Shown: piece after piece, positions 8,552 to 24,763 of the stretch
Position numbering within the stretch: the first letter of the stretch is position 1
How the letters are laid out: every line of letters starts with the position of its first letter
NCBI GenBank assembly: GCA_945872365.1
Contig: CAMBZJ010000012.1
Coordinates: 1-64,000, forward strand
Length of the DNA: 64,000 nucleotides
Direction of reading: 5' to 3'
DNA from: Klebsiella pneumoniae
Lineage (GTDB): Bacteria; Desulfobacterota; Binatia; UBA12015
Position numbers and translations under genes: made by a program
Notes under the pieces: generated by a model
Databases searched by the model: none
What the model saw: the letters and a program-made list of their open reading frames with translations, nothing else
Told to the model about the DNA's origin: nothing

Positions 8552-9877
8552 ATGAAGATCTGTGTCGTGGGCACCGGCTACGTGGGACTCGTCGCCGGGA
8601 CGTGCTTCGCGGAGAGCGGCAACGACGTCACTTGCGTCGACGTTGTGCCCGAGAAGGTCGCTTCGCTCCAGCGCTGCGAGATTCCGATCTATGAGCCCGG
8701 CCTCGAGGAACTCGTCCGCCGCAACACGGCCGAGAAGCGGTTGCTCTTCACGACCGACCTGGCGTCGGCAGTACGGGCATCGGACATCTGCTTCGTCGCG
8801 GTCGGGACGCCGATGGATCACTCCGGCGCGGCGGACCTGACCGCCGTCATGGCGGTAGCCGAGGCGATCGCGAAGTCGGCCGACCGCGACAAGGTCGTCG
8901 TCATCAAGAGCACGGTGCCGATCGGTACGGCCGACCGCGTGCGCCGCGTGCTGGCCACGCACGGCAAGCACCGGATCGAGGTCATCTCGAATCCGGAATT
9001 CATGAAGGAAGGCGCGGCAATCGAGGACTTCATGAAGCCCGACCGGGTGGTCATCGGCGGCAACGACGAGGCCGCGATCGAGAAGGTGAAGGAACTCTAC
9101 GCTCCGTTCATGCGGACCGAGAACCCGATCCTCACGATGGACAACCGCTCGGCGGAGATGACCAAGTACGCGGCGAACTCGCTGCTCGCCACGAAGATCT
9201 CGTTCATCAACGAGGTCGCGAACCTCTGCGAGAAGGTCGGGGCGGACATCAACGCGGTACGCCGCGGCATCTGCACCGACCGCCGGATCGGCCCCCACTT
9301 CCTGTTTCCCGGAGTCGGCTACGGCGGCAGCTGCTTTCCCAAGGACGTCCGTGCCATCATCTCCACGGCCCAGGACCACCAACTCGATTTCACACTGCTG
9401 CGCGCCGTCGACGAGGTGAACGACCGCCAGAAGCGGGTGCTCGTCGGGCGCATCCTCGACTATTTCGGCGGCGACGTCCACGGGCGGCGCTTCGCGGTCT
9501 GGGGGCTTGCGTTCAAGCCCAAGACCGACGACATGCGCGAGGCGCCGTCGGTCGTCATCTGCGACCGGCTGCTCGCGGAGGGTGCGCAGATCGCGGTGCA
9601 CGACCCCGAGGCGATGAGCGAAGCGCGCCGTCATCTCGGCGAACGCGTCACCTACCAGAAAGTGAACTACGACGCGCTCGACGGCGCGGACGCGCTCATC
9701 ATCGTGACCGAGTGGAACGAGTTCCGCCGCCCCGACTTCGCTCGGATGAAGAAGCTCATGAAGAGTCCGGTCATCTTCGACGGCCGCAACCTCTACGAGC
9801 CCCAGCAGATGGTCGAGGAGGGCTTCTCGTACTTCTCGATGGGCCGTCCTGCCGTGCGTAGCGAGGGGGCGAAATGA
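8552..9877 (+). CDS. ugd: UDP-glucose 6-dehydrogenase
   Basis: This enzyme oxidises UDP-glucose to UDP-glucuronate with two NAD+. GTGYVGLV (7-14) binds NAD and C261 in GGSCFPKDV is the catalytic thiol. The [12 protein letters not shown] block (149-160) and the [12 protein letters not shown] block near the C-terminus are canonical. The length of 441 is normal. The ATG has GGAG about 10 bases upstream and the gene overlaps the following decarboxylase-like gene by four bases, which couples UDP-GlcA supply to its use. Confidence 0.95.
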   Translation: MKICVVGTGYVGLVAGTCFAESGNDVTCVDVVPEKVASLQRCEIPIYEPGLEELVRRNTAEKRLLFTTDLASAVRASDICFVAVGTPMDHSGAADLTAVMAVAEAIAKSADRDKVVVIKSTVPIGTADRVRRVLATHGKHRIEVISNPEFMKEGAAIEDFMKPDRVVIGGNDEAAIEKVKELYAPFMRTENPILTMDNRSAEMTKYAANSLLATKISFINEVANLCEKVGADINAVRRGICTDRRIGPHFLFPGVGYGGSCFPKDVRAIISTAQDHQLDFTLLRAVDEVNDRQKRVLVGRILDYFGGDVHGRRFAVWGLAFKPKTDDMREAPSVVICDRLLAEGAQIAVHDPEAMSEARRHLGERVTYQKVNYDALDGADALIIVTEWNEFRRPDFARMKKLMKSPVIFDGRNLYEPQQMVEEGFSYFSMGRPAVRSEGAK

Positions 9878-10827
9878 GAATCCTCATCACCGGCGGTGCC
9901 GGCTTCATCGGCTCGCATCTCGCCGACCGCCTGATCGGCGAGGGCCATTCGGTCATCGCGATCGACAATCTGGCGACCGGACACACCCGCAACATCGAGC
10001 ACCTCGCCGGGCACGAGCGCTTCAAGTTCATCCGGCATGACGTGACCGAGTACATGTACATCGAGGGGCCGGTGGACGTGATTCTCCACCTCGCCTCGCT
10101 GCCGAGCCCGGTCGACTACCTGCGCAAGCCGATCCCGACGCTCAAGGTCGGCGCGCTCGGCACCCACAAGGCCCTGGGGCTCGCCCGGGGGAAGGGCGCG
10201 CGCTTCCTGCTCGCCTCGACGTCGGAGGTCTACGGTGACCCCCTGGTCCACCCGCAGCCGGAGTCCTACTGGGGCAACGTGAACCCGGTCGGGCCGCGCG
10301 GGGTGTACGACGAGTCGAAGCGCTTCGCCGAGGCCATCACGATGGCCTACCACCGCTACCACGGTCTCGACACCCGGATCTTCCGCATCTTCAATACTTA
10401 CGGCCCGCGGATGCGGCCGGACGACGGCCGCGTCGTGACGAACTTCATCTCCCAGGCGTTGCGCGGCGAACCGCTCACGGTCTACGACGACGGCTCGCGC
10501 ACCCGGAGCTTCTGCTTCGTGAGCGACCTGGTCGACGGGATCGTCGCGCTCATGCACTCGAAGTACAGCGATCCGGTGAACCTCGGGAACGCCAAGGAGA
10601 TGAAGATCATCGAGTTCGCGGAGGCCGTCATGCGGCTCACTGGCGGCACGAGCAAGATCCAGTTCGTCGCTCCGACCGACGAGCGCACCAAGGACGATCC
10701 GCAGGTTCGGCGTCCCGACATCACGGTGGCGCGGCGCGAACTCGGCTGGGAGGCCCGTGTCACGCTCGACGAGGGGCTCTCGCGCACGATCGACTACTTC
10801 CGCGGCCGCTTGGCCGCCGGGGACTGA
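9874..10827 (+). CDS. UDP-glucuronate decarboxylase-like SDR (UDP-xylose synthase type)
   Basis: This is an extended short-chain dehydrogenase of 317 residues with GGAGFIGSH (7-15) and catalytic Y145-K149. The hallmarks [14 protein letters not shown] and [14 protein letters not shown], and a C-terminal block with [17 protein letters not shown], match UXS enzymes. These oxidise and decarboxylate UDP-GlcA to UDP-xylose. Its ATG overlaps the ugd stop, so the two steps are coupled. A dTDP-glucose dehydratase function is less likely because the YLRKP context is UXS-specific. Confidence 0.85.
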   Translation: MRILITGGAGFIGSHLADRLIGEGHSVIAIDNLATGHTRNIEHLAGHERFKFIRHDVTEYMYIEGPVDVILHLASLPSPVDYLRKPIPTLKVGALGTHKALGLARGKGARFLLASTSEVYGDPLVHPQPESYWGNVNPVGPRGVYDESKRFAEAITMAYHRYHGLDTRIFRIFNTYGPRMRPDDGRVVTNFISQALRGEPLTVYDDGSRTRSFCFVSDLVDGIVALMHSKYSDPVNLGNAKEMKIIEFAEAVMRLTGGTSKIQFVAPTDERTKDDPQVRRPDITVARRELGWEARVTLDEGLSRTIDYFRGRLAAGD

Positions 10828-10839
10828 AGGGGGCGGGCG

Positions 10840-11763
10840 ATGAAGATCGCGGTGACCGGGGGGGCGGGCTTCATCGGCTCGCACGTCGCGGAGGCCTGCC
10901 TGGGCGCGGGCCACGAGGTTCTCGTGCTCGACGACCTCTCGAGTGGCAAGCGCCATCAGGTGCCGGCGGCGGCGACCTTCCATCAGGTCGACATCCAGGA
11001 TCCGGCCGTGAAGGAGATTTTTGCGCGCGAACGGCCGGAGATCCTGATCCACCACGCGGCGCAGATGGACGTGCGACGGTCGGTCGCCGATCCGGCGTTC
11101 GATGCGCGGGTGAACATCCTGGGTCTCATCAACCTGCTCGAGGCCGGACGCGTCGCCGGATTGCGACGCGTTCTCTTTGCGTCCTCGGGGGGTGCTGCTT
11201 ACGGCGAGCAGGACGAGTTTCCGGCCCCGGAGACGCACCGGCTCGAACCGGTCAGTCCCTACGGTGTGAGCAAGCGGGCCGGGGAACTCTACCTGTCGTG
11301 CTTCGGGGCGATGTACGGACTCGAGTGGGTCGCGATGCGCTATGCGAACGTCTACGGCCCGCGCCAGGACCCGCACGGCGAGGCCGGGGTGGTCGCGATC
11401 TTCAGCGAGAAGCTGCTCGCCGGCGAGGAACCCACGATCAACGGTGACGGCAAGCAGACGCGGGACTACGTCTACGTCGGCGACCTCGTGCGGGCGAATC
11501 TGGCGCTCGTCGGCAGCGCCTACTGCGGTCCGTTGAACTTCGGAACCGGAGTCGAGACCGACGTGAACCGGCTCTTCGGGCTTCTTTGCAAGGCGTGCGG
11601 GGTGTCGGTGCCGGAGCGCCACGGACCAGCGAAGCCCGGAGAGCAGCGGCGGAGTTCGATCTCGCCGCGCCTTGCGGCCGAGTTGATCGGCTGGCGACCG
11701 GAGGTCGACCTGCCCACCGGGCTCGCCCGGACGGTCGAGTTCTTTCGGGCTCGTCGCGGCTGA
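10840..11763 (+). CDS. NAD-dependent epimerase/dehydratase, UDP-glucose 4-epimerase-like
   Basis: The 307-residue extended SDR has GGAGFIGSH (7-15), a SSGGAAYG serine block (115-122) and catalytic Y141-K145. Lengths and motifs fit bacterial GalE-like epimerases that interconvert UDP-Glc/UDP-Gal or the N-acetyl forms, but substrate specificity is not readable. It is the last gene of the run that begins at mtnP, 12 bases after the UXS-like gene. No clear terminator follows; 65 bases separate it from lepA. Confidence 0.8.
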   Translation: MKIAVTGGAGFIGSHVAEACLGAGHEVLVLDDLSSGKRHQVPAAATFHQVDIQDPAVKEIFARERPEILIHHAAQMDVRRSVADPAFDARVNILGLINLLEAGRVAGLRRVLFASSGGAAYGEQDEFPAPETHRLEPVSPYGVSKRAGELYLSCFGAMYGLEWVAMRYANVYGPRQDPHGEAGVVAIFSEKLLAGEEPTINGDGKQTRDYVYVGDLVRANLALVGSAYCGPLNFGTGVETDVNRLFGLLCKACGVSVPERHGPAKPGEQRRSSISPRLAAELIGWRPEVDLPTGLARTVEFFRARRG

Positions 11764-11828
11764 GCGAGCCCGGGCGCCTAGGTCGGGGGGCGGGCCGTGA
11801 ACCCCTCTGGTAAGACTTCCGCTCCCCG

Positions 11829-13624
<1,796 letters not shown>

Positions 13625-13625
<1 letters not shown>

Positions 13626-14293
13626 TGAAGAGCGCCGTCGCATCGACCGCCTCTTCCGGCGCGGCCCGCAGGTCGCCCGCGGAGGCCCCGGGCGGGCCGC
13701 CGCAGAAGTCGATCCTGCGCGAATATGCGGAAGCGTTGGCGGTCGCCCTCGCGCTCGCCATGTTCATCCGTACCTTCTTCGTCCAGGCCTTCAAGATTCC
13801 CTCCGGGTCCATGCTGCCGACCCTCCAGATCGGCGACCATCTTCTGGTCAACAAGCTCCTCTACGGCCTCCGGGTCCCGGTCCGCGGGACCCGTTACCTG
13901 AGCTTCTTCAAGCCCGAGCGGGGTGACATCGTGGTCTTTGTCTACCCCGAGGACCGGGACAAGGACTTCATCAAGCGGGTGGTCGGAATTCCGGGTGACC
14001 GGATCGAGATCCGGCACAAGATCCTGTATCGGAACGGGGAAGCGGTCGACGAGCCGTTTGCTTACCGAAGCGAGCCCGAAGGGCCTGCGCCTCGGGACAA
14101 TTTTGGCCCGGTGACGGTGCCGGAGGGCAAGGTCTTCGTCATGGGTGACAATCGGGACCACAGCTTCGATTCGCGATTCTGGGGCTTCGTCCCCTTCGAG
14201 GACATCAAGGGCAAGGCTTTCGTGATCTACTGGTCCTGGGATGGCGAGGACTCTTGGGTGCGCTGGTCGCGCATCGGCCACCCGGTGCGCTGA
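13625..14293 (+). CDS. lepB: Signal peptidase I
   Basis: This membrane Ser-Lys protease removes signal peptides of exported proteins. The start is GTG 13625, sharing one base with the lepA stop. The 222-residue protein has one membrane helix (about 35-55), catalytic S62 in IPSGSMLPTL and K117 in FIKRVVGIPGD. Box E (GDNRDHSFDSRFWG) lies near the C-terminus. Only one N-terminal membrane helix is seen, versus two in E. coli, as in many short bacterial LepB proteins. Longer upstream starts in frame would lie within lepA and are unlikely. Confidence 0.95.
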
Positions 14294-14349
14294 ACGTCGA
14301 GGCGGGGGCGACGGCCCCCGACGGCGGAAATTCAACCGAGGAGAAGGCA

Positions 14350-15699
14350 ATGCAACTCAGTGAAAAGCTGGCGTCGCGCAAGGCGAAGCTGGGCGTGATC
14401 GGACTCGGCTACGTCGGCCTGCCGCTTTCGATGGAGATGGCGGAGGCCGGGTTTCACGTGGTCGGCATCGATTCGGACGAGCGCAAGATCGTCGAGATCG
14501 CGGCGAAGCGGTCGTATATTGCCGACGTGCCCACCGAGGTCCTCGCAAAGATGGTCTCGGCCGGACGCTTCGAGGCGACGACCGATCCGTCGGTCCTCGC
14601 CACCTGCGACGCAATCAGTATCTGCGTTCCGACGCCCCTGTCCAAGACGAAGGACCCCGACGTCAGCTACATCCTCGACGCGGTCGAAAAGATCGAGAGG
14701 TGCCTGCACGACGGCCAGCTCATCGTGCTCGAGAGCACGACCTACCCGGGTACGACCGACGAACTCATCCGCGAGAAGCTCGAGGCCAAGGGCATGCGGG
14801 TCGGCCGCGACTTCTTCCTCGCCTTCTCGCCGGAGCGCATCGATCCGGGCAACAAGACGCACGGCACCCGCAACACGCCCAAGGTCGTGGGCGGCATCAC
14901 GCCGAAGTGCACGGAACTCGCGGTCCAGCTCTACTCGCAGTTCATCGACAAGGTGGTGCCTGTGTCCTCGGCGCGCACCGCAGAGATGGTGAAGCTGCTC
15001 GAAAACACCTTTCGGAGCGTGAATATCGGTCTCGTGAATGAACTCGCCCAGATGTGCGACGTTCTCGGCGTGGACGCCTACGAGGTGATCGAGGCCGCTG
15101 CGACCAAACCGTTCGGGTTCCTGCCGTTCTTCCCGGGCCCGGGGCTCGGCGGGCACTGCATTCCGATCGACCCGCACTACCTCGCCTGGAAGATGAAGGC
15201 GCACGACTTCACCGCGCGCTTCATCGGTCTCGCCGCCGAGGTGAACCAGGAGATGCCGCACCTCGTCGTCGAAAAGGTGTCCGCCGGCCTGAACCACCAT
15301 GGTAAGCCGATCAAGGGCTCGCGCATTCTGGCGCTGGGCGTGGCCTACAAGAAGGACGTCAGCGACATGCGCGAGTCGCCGGCGATCGAGGTCATCGACG
15401 AGCTGCGCAAGCGGGGCGGCGAGGTCCGCTACCACGATCCCTACGTGCCGGAACTCGTCCTGAATACCGGCACGCTGCACAGTGTTGCCTTCACCGACGA
15501 GGAATTGAAGAGCGCCGACTGTCTGGTGGTGCTGACCGACCATTCGAGCTTCGACGTGCCGCGCATCGTCCGTAACGCGAAGCTCGTCGTCGATACCCGC
15601 AACGTGACGCGGGGACTCGACCCGCAGTACCGGGACCGGGTGCTGAAGCTCGGCGCGCCGGCGCCGTTCGGGGGCGAGTCGCAGGGCCGGGCCGCCTGA
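14350..15699 (+). CDS. UDP-N-acetylglucosamine 6-dehydrogenase-like nucleotide-sugar dehydrogenase (WbpA type)
   Basis: The 449-residue enzyme has an NAD-binding GLGYVGLP (18-25) and catalytic C270 in LGGHCIPIDPHYLAW. That block distinguishes WbpA/WecC-type dehydrogenases of N-acetylated sugars from Ugd. PERIDPGN (161-168) and GVAYKKDVSDMRESP are also typical. ATG 14350 is chosen because GAGGAGAAGG precedes it; the frame is open further upstream. It would provide UDP-GlcNAcA-type precursors for surface glycans. It stands 56 bases after lepB, outside the main glycan clusters. Confidence 0.88.
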   Translation: MQLSEKLASRKAKLGVIGLGYVGLPLSMEMAEAGFHVVGIDSDERKIVEIAAKRSYIADVPTEVLAKMVSAGRFEATTDPSVLATCDAISICVPTPLSKTKDPDVSYILDAVEKIERCLHDGQLIVLESTTYPGTTDELIREKLEAKGMRVGRDFFLAFSPERIDPGNKTHGTRNTPKVVGGITPKCTELAVQLYSQFIDKVVPVSSARTAEMVKLLENTFRSVNIGLVNELAQMCDVLGVDAYEVIEAAATKPFGFLPFFPGPGLGGHCIPIDPHYLAWKMKAHDFTARFIGLAAEVNQEMPHLVVEKVSAGLNHHGKPIKGSRILALGVAYKKDVSDMRESPAIEVIDELRKRGGEVRYHDPYVPELVLNTGTLHSVAFTDEELKSADCLVVLTDHSSFDVPRIVRNAKLVVDTRNVTRGLDPQYRDRVLKLGAPAPFGGESQGRAA

Positions 15700-15725
15700 C
15701 CGGGCCGGCCGGGAGCGAGGTCAAG

Positions 15726-17171
15726 ATGGCGGAAGGCGACGAGGGCGCGGGCGCGCAGGGCTCGCCGGAGGCGAGTTTCGCCGAGATGCTCGGGGCGAGT
15801 GCGCCGGGCAAACGACCGCGTCCCGGCGAGCGGATCACGGGTCGGGTTCTGCAGGTCGGCTCCGAGGAGGTCTTCGTCGATCTCGGTGGTCGCGGCGAGG
15901 GCATGATCTCTCGCGCCGAACTGTTGGCCGACCCCGGCAGCTCGCTGCCACTCCCGGGAGACGAGATCGAAGCGATCGTCGTCGCGGTCGAACCCGACAT
16001 ACGGCTGTCGCGCCGGCTCGTCGCCGGAGTCCACGCCGCGGAAGTCCTTCACGCAGCGGCCGAGAGCGGCCTCCCGGTGCAGGGGCGGGTTGCCGGGCTC
16101 CTGAAGGGCGGCTTCGAGGTCATGGTGGCCGGGATGCGTGCGTTTTGTCCACTCTCGCAGATGGACCTGCATCGCGTCGAGGATCCCTCCGCCTTCCTCG
16201 GCCAGACCCTCGACTTTGTGGTCACGGAGCTGGGGGAGGATGCCCGCCGGCTCGTCGTGTCGCGGCGACGCCTGCTCGCGTCCGAGGCGAAGCGCCTCGA
16301 AGCGGAGACCCGTGTGCGGATTGTCCCCGGTGCCGTGCTCGAGGGCAGCGTCGCCTCGCTCGCGGCCTACGGTGCCTTCGTCGACCTGGGGGGAGTGCAG
16401 GGGCTCCTCCACGTTTCCGAGATCTCGCACGCCAGGCTCGAAAAACCGTCCGACGCGCTCGCGGTCGGGCAGCGGATCACCGTGCAGGTGCTGAAGACCG
16501 ATCCGGCGACGGGCCGCGTGAGCCTGAGCTGCAGGACGCTCGAACAGGACCCGTGGTCGACCGCGGCGGTCCGGTTGCAGCCACGGCAGGTGGTTGAGGG
16601 CAGGGTGGTCCGGGTGGCCGACTTCGGTGCATTCATCGAGGTTCTGCCTGGCATCGACGGGTTGTTGCACGAGAGCGAGTTGCCGCACGGGGCACTGGGG
16701 AAGTTGCGCGAGGCGGCGCGGGTGAGGGCACTCGTCGAGGTCCTCGTCTTGGAGGTCGATGCGGCCCGCAAGCGGGTCTCGCTGGCGCTCGCTCCGCAGG
16801 GCACGGAAGTCGGGTCCCGGGTCGAGGCAACCGCGGCACGGGTGGGCGACTCGGTCACCGGGATCGTCGAGAAGATCGAGCCCTTCGGGATCGTGGTGCG
16901 CTTCGGGCCGGGACAGACCGGCGTCGTGCCGAAACCGGAGAGCGGCGTTCCGCGTGGCGATGACCTCGCGCGCGTTTTTCCCGCCGGTTCCGAGGTCGTC
17001 GCCGAGGTCACCGCAATCGAAATGGGTGGACGCCGGCTGCGTCTCTCGGTCGCGCGCGCCCGGCAGCGGGAAGAACGCGCGGCGCTCGAAGAACATGCCC
17101 AGGGTATGCCTTCGGCGAGCCTGTCGAGCTTCGGTGACCTCTTGCGCAAGGCGCAGCAGAAGGGCCGCTGA
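15726..17171 (+). CDS. S1 RNA-binding-domain protein with five S1 repeats
   Basis: The 481-residue protein holds about five S1/OB domains: 33-98, 117-185, 204-272, 285-355 and 373-440. The third (GAFVDLGGVQGLLHVSEISH) and fourth (GAFIEVLPGIDGLLHESEL) are the most canonical; the others are divergent. It may be this organism's ribosomal protein S1 or a separate S1-like RNA chaperone; rpsA usually has four to six repeats. The gene follows the dehydrogenase by 26 bases with GAGG before the ATG. I cannot decide between S1 proper and a paralogue from sequence alone. Confidence 0.8.
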   Translation: MAEGDEGAGAQGSPEASFAEMLGASAPGKRPRPGERITGRVLQVGSEEVFVDLGGRGEGMISRAELLADPGSSLPLPGDEIEAIVVAVEPDIRLSRRLVAGVHAAEVLHAAAESGLPVQGRVAGLLKGGFEVMVAGMRAFCPLSQMDLHRVEDPSAFLGQTLDFVVTELGEDARRLVVSRRRLLASEAKRLEAETRVRIVPGAVLEGSVASLAAYGAFVDLGGVQGLLHVSEISHARLEKPSDALAVGQRITVQVLKTDPATGRVSLSCRTLEQDPWSTAAVRLQPRQVVEGRVVRVADFGAFIEVLPGIDGLLHESELPHGALGKLREAARVRALVEVLVLEVDAARKRVSLALAPQGTEVGSRVEATAARVGDSVTGIVEKIEPFGIVVRFGPGQTGVVPKPESGVPRGDDLARVFPAGSEVVAEVTAIEMGGRRLRLSVARARQREERAALEEHAQGMPSASLSSFGDLLRKAQQKGR

Positions 17172-17996
<825 letters not shown>

Positions 17997-17999
17997 ACC

Positions 18000-19007
18000 A
18001 TGTTGTTTGCGCGTCCGCACCTGCTGGGCCTCGAGGGCCTGACGGCCGAGGAGATCAGTTTCCTGCTGGACTCCGCGGAGTCCTTCAAGGAAGTCTCCGA
18101 GCGCGAGATCAAGAAGGTGCCCGCCCTGCGGGGCCGTACGGTGGTGAACCTCTTCTACGAGGCGAGCACGCGCACCCGGACCTCCTTCGAGATTGCCGCG
18201 AAGCGCCTTTCGGCCGACACGATCAACCTCTCGGAGTCCGCTTCGTCGGCTGCCAAGGGCGAGACGCTCACCGACACCGCGCGCAACCTGGCGGCGATGC
18301 GTCCCGATGCGATCGTCGTCCGGCATCCGTCCTCCGGTGCACCCGACCTCCTCGCACGTCACGTCGACTGCCCGATCATCAACGCCGGCGACGGTGCGCA
18401 CGAACATCCCACGCAGGCGCTTCTCGACCTGCTGACGATCCGCGAGCGCAAGGGGCGTCTCGACGGTCTCACCGTGGCCATCGTCGGCGACGTGCTGCAC
18501 AGCCGGGTCGCCCGTTCGAACCTCTTCGGGCTCCTGACGATGGGTGCGAAGGTCCGCTTCGTCGGCCCGCCCACGCTGGTGCCGGCGGGCTTCGCGGAAC
18601 TGGGAGCGGAGATCGTCTGGGATCTGCACGAGGGACTCAAGGACGTCGACGTCGTCATGATGCTGCGCATCCAGCGCGAGCGAATGAACGGGCGCTATTT
18701 TTCCTCCCTCGACGAGTACTCGCGCCTCTACTGCCTTTCGGCCGATGCGCTGGCGCGGGCCCGCAAGGACGTGATCATCCTGCACCCGGGGCCGATGAAC
18801 CGCGGCGTCGAGATCTCGAGCACCGTCGCCGACGGTCCGTATTCGGTCATCATGGATCAGGTCACCAATGGTGTCGCGGTCCGCATGGCCGTGCTCTACG
18901 TGCTCGTCGGTCGCCGCCGGTCCGACGCGGAGGAGTCCGAGGAGACCCAGGCACGCCCGCTCGCGCTGGCCGAGGCCGCACCGAGGAGGGTCGCCACCGG
19001 TGACTGA
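18000..19007 (+). CDS. pyrB: Aspartate carbamoyltransferase catalytic subunit
   Basis: This enzyme forms carbamoyl aspartate, the second step of pyrimidine synthesis. The carbamoyl-phosphate loop STRTR is at 56-60, with [17 protein letters not shown] and HPGPMNRG further on. The protein has 335 residues, with a charged Ala/Glu-rich tail of roughly 25 residues beyond the usual catalytic-chain end ([12 protein letters not shown] onwards). The start lies three bases after the pyrR stop and the end overlaps pyrC by eight bases. No pyrI is present, so allosteric control by a regulatory chain is not expected from this locus. Confidence 0.96.
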   Translation: MLFARPHLLGLEGLTAEEISFLLDSAESFKEVSEREIKKVPALRGRTVVNLFYEASTRTRTSFEIAAKRLSADTINLSESASSAAKGETLTDTARNLAAMRPDAIVVRHPSSGAPDLLARHVDCPIINAGDGAHEHPTQALLDLLTIRERKGRLDGLTVAIVGDVLHSRVARSNLFGLLTMGAKVRFVGPPTLVPAGFAELGAEIVWDLHEGLKDVDVVMMLRIQRERMNGRYFSSLDEYSRLYCLSADALARARKDVIILHPGPMNRGVEISSTVADGPYSVIMDQVTNGVAVRMAVLYVLVGRRRSDAEESEETQARPLALAEAAPRRVATGD

Positions 19008-20379
19008 ACGCTCCGCCCCCTCCGCCGGGCGCTCCGAGCCGCCGCTCCTCATCGCGGGCGGGACGCTCGTCGACCCGGTCGCCCGTCGCACGCGTCGCGC
19101 TGACGTGCTCGTGCGCGATGGCGTCATCGCCGCGATCGAGGCAGGAATCTCGGAACAGCTGCCGCGCCGGGGCGCGGCGACGATCCAGCGCGTCGATGCC
19201 ACCGGGCTGCTGGTCGTGCCGGGTTTCGTCGACATGCACGTCCACCTTCGCGAGCCAGGCTTCGAGTACAAGGAGACGATCGCGACCGGGACCCGGGCGG
19301 CGGTCGCCGGCGGGGTGACCAGCGTCGCCTGCATGGCGAACACGCGCCCGGTGAACGACTCGCCGGCGGTGACACGCTTCATCCTCGAACGCGCGCACGC
19401 GGCTCAACTCGCCAAGGTGTTCCCGGTGGGAGCCGTGTCGATCGGGCTCGCGGGGGAACAGCTGGCCCCCTTTGCCGGCATGTACGAGGCCGGGATCGTC
19501 GCAGTCTCCGACGACGGCCACCCGGTGATGGACGCGGAACTCATGCGGCGGGCGCTCGAGTGCGCGAAGATGTTCGGCATGCCGGTCATCGACCACGCCG
19601 AAGACCGGGCACTGGTCGGGGGTGGCGTCATGCATGAGGGTGCGGTCTCGCTACGCCTCGGCCTGCGCGGAATTCCCGCAGCGGCGGAGGACGTCATGGT
19701 CGCGCGCGACATCTCGCTCGCCGGGTTGACCGGGGCGCACCTGCACGTCGCCCACATCTCGAGCGGCGGGGCCGTCCGCATGGTCCGGATGGCCCGGGCC
19801 TCGGGAATTCGGATCACCGCGGAGGTTTCACCGCATCACCTGTGGCTCACCGACGAGGCCGTCTGCTCCTACCGCACCAACGCGAAGATGGCGCCGCCGC
19901 TCCGCACCGAGGCGGACCGCCTCGCTCTGCTCGAGGGACTGTCGGACGGAACGATCGACTGCATCGCGACGGACCACGCGCCGCACCATCGCGACGAGAA
20001 GGACGTGGAGTTCGACTGTGCCGCGAATGGCGTCATCGGCCTCGAGACGATGCTTCCGCTGGTCCTCCGACTCGTCGAGAAGGGGGTGATCGACTTGCCG
20101 ACCGCGATTGCCAAGATTAGCAGCGAACCGGCGTCGATCCTGGGTCTGCCGGTCGGTACGCTCGAAGTGGGTCGGGCGGCGGACCTCGCCCTGGTGGATG
20201 CGGAGCGGGAGTGGACCGTGGACCCCTCGGAGATGTCGAGCAAGAGCAAAAACACGCCCTTCGAGGGCTGGACGATGCGCGGTCGCGCCGTGTTCACGAT
20301 GGTGGACGGCCGCACGGTGCACGACCTCCGCGGCGGAACGTCGAATTCGCGCGATGCGCGGGGGGAGGCGAGGCCGTGA
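19000..20379 (+). CDS. pyrC: Dihydroorotase (class I)
   Basis: This enzyme cyclises carbamoyl aspartate to dihydroorotate. From GTG 19000 (GAGGAGGG 10-17 bases upstream) the 459-residue amidohydrolase shows the metal-binding [10 protein letters not shown] at 78-87 and [16 protein letters not shown]. The intact metal ligands argue for an active enzyme, not the inactive partner chain seen in some bacteria. An N-terminal extension of about 13 residues is Ser/Pro-rich. Both ends overlap the neighbouring genes. Confidence 0.95.
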   Translation: MTERSAPSAGRSEPPLLIAGGTLVDPVARRTRRADVLVRDGVIAAIEAGISEQLPRRGAATIQRVDATGLLVVPGFVDMHVHLREPGFEYKETIATGTRAAVAGGVTSVACMANTRPVNDSPAVTRFILERAHAAQLAKVFPVGAVSIGLAGEQLAPFAGMYEAGIVAVSDDGHPVMDAELMRRALECAKMFGMPVIDHAEDRALVGGGVMHEGAVSLRLGLRGIPAAAEDVMVARDISLAGLTGAHLHVAHISSGGAVRMVRMARASGIRITAEVSPHHLWLTDEAVCSYRTNAKMAPPLRTEADRLALLEGLSDGTIDCIATDHAPHHRDEKDVEFDCAANGVIGLETMLPLVLRLVEKGVIDLPTAIAKISSEPASILGLPVGTLEVGRAADLALVDAEREWTVDPSEMSSKSKNTPFEGWTMRGRAVFTMVDGRTVHDLRGGTSNSRDARGEARP

Positions 20380-21527
20380 CCGGCGAAGCGATGCGCGCCG
20401 GGGGCAGCGAGGCGGTGCTCGCGCTTGCCGACGGTACGGTCTTCCGAGGCCGGGGTTTCGGGGCTTCGGGCACCACGACTGGCGAGGTCGTCTTCAATAC
20501 CTCCATGACGGGCTACCAAGAGATCCTGACCGACCCTTCCTACGAGGGGCAGATGGTCGCGATGACCTACCCGGAGATCGGCAACGTTGGAGTGAACGAA
20601 GCCGACGTGGAGTCGAGACGCCCCTGGGTGAGCGGCTTCATCCTTCGCGAGTACTGGTGGGAGCCTTCGAGTTGGCGCTCCGAGGGGAGCCTCGCCGACT
20701 ACATGGCCCGCCACGGCATCGTCGGGATCGACGGCATCGACACGCGTGCACTGGTGCGCCATCTCCGTACCGCCGGGGCTCAGCAGGCGGTGCTCTCCAG
20801 CGAATCGACCGACGCGCAGGCTCTGGTCTCGCGCGCGCGAGCCTTGCCGAGCCTCGAAGGCCAGGACCTGGCAAGCCGCGTGACGACCCGGGAACCCTAT
20901 GACTGGACGGAGGGCTGCTGGCGACTCGGGCGCGGCTACACGACCCCCGCCGTGGCGCCCTCGAGATTCGTCGTCGCTTACGATTTCGGTCTCAAGCGCA
21001 ACATCCTGCGCAACCTCGTCGACGCCGGTTGCCGGGTCCGCGTGGTCCCGGCGCAGACGCCGGCCTCCGAGGTGCTCGCGATGAAGCCCGACGGTGTTTT
21101 CCTGTCGAATGGCCCGGGCGATCCCGACGCCGTTCCCTATGCGAAACGCGAGGTCGCGAACCTCGTCGGTGCGGTGCCGATCTTCGGCATCTGCCTCGGC
21201 CACCAGATTCTGGGACTCGCGCTGGGCGGAAAGACCTACAAGCTCAAGTTCGGCCACCATGGCGCGAACCAGCCTGTGAAGGACCTGCGCACCGGCAAGG
21301 TCGAGATCACCTCCCAGAACCACGGCTTCGCGGTCGACACCGACTCACTGCGCGGTACGGCCGTGCTGACCCACGTCAACCTGAACGACGGCACGGTGGA
21401 GGGCCTCGCCCACGAGAAGTTGCCGCTTTTCTCCGTCCAGTACCACCCCGAGGCCTCGCCCGGGCCCCGCGAGTCGGATTACCTCTTCCGGCGTTTCGTC
21501 GACATGATCGACGCGCACCGACGCTGA
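20376..21527 (+). CDS. carA: Carbamoyl-phosphate synthase small (glutaminase) subunit
   Basis: The 383-residue protein supplies ammonia from glutamine to CarB. The N-terminal CPSase domain ([17 protein letters not shown]) is followed by a class I glutamine amidotransferase domain with C273 in GICLGHQ and the His-Glu pair in YHPEASPGP. The start is GTG overlapping the pyrC stop, with GGGGAGG upstream; an ATG 15 bases in is an alternative. carB follows after five bases. Confidence 0.96.
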   Translation: MTGEAMRAGGSEAVLALADGTVFRGRGFGASGTTTGEVVFNTSMTGYQEILTDPSYEGQMVAMTYPEIGNVGVNEADVESRRPWVSGFILREYWWEPSSWRSEGSLADYMARHGIVGIDGIDTRALVRHLRTAGAQQAVLSSESTDAQALVSRARALPSLEGQDLASRVTTREPYDWTEGCWRLGRGYTTPAVAPSRFVVAYDFGLKRNILRNLVDAGCRVRVVPAQTPASEVLAMKPDGVFLSNGPGDPDAVPYAKREVANLVGAVPIFGICLGHQILGLALGGKTYKLKFGHHGANQPVKDLRTGKVEITSQNHGFAVDTDSLRGTAVLTHVNLNDGTVEGLAHEKLPLFSVQYHPEASPGPRESDYLFRRFVDMIDAHRR

Positions 21528-21532
21528 TCACC

Positions 21533-24755
<3,223 letters not shown>

Positions 24756-24763
<8 letters not shown>

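Noticed and set aside
6824-9634. A 936-codon minus-strand frame
   Set aside because: It lies antisense to the GT4, WcaJ-type and ugd genes, which have clear families and ordered overlaps. Its sequence is low-complexity and has no recognisable domain.
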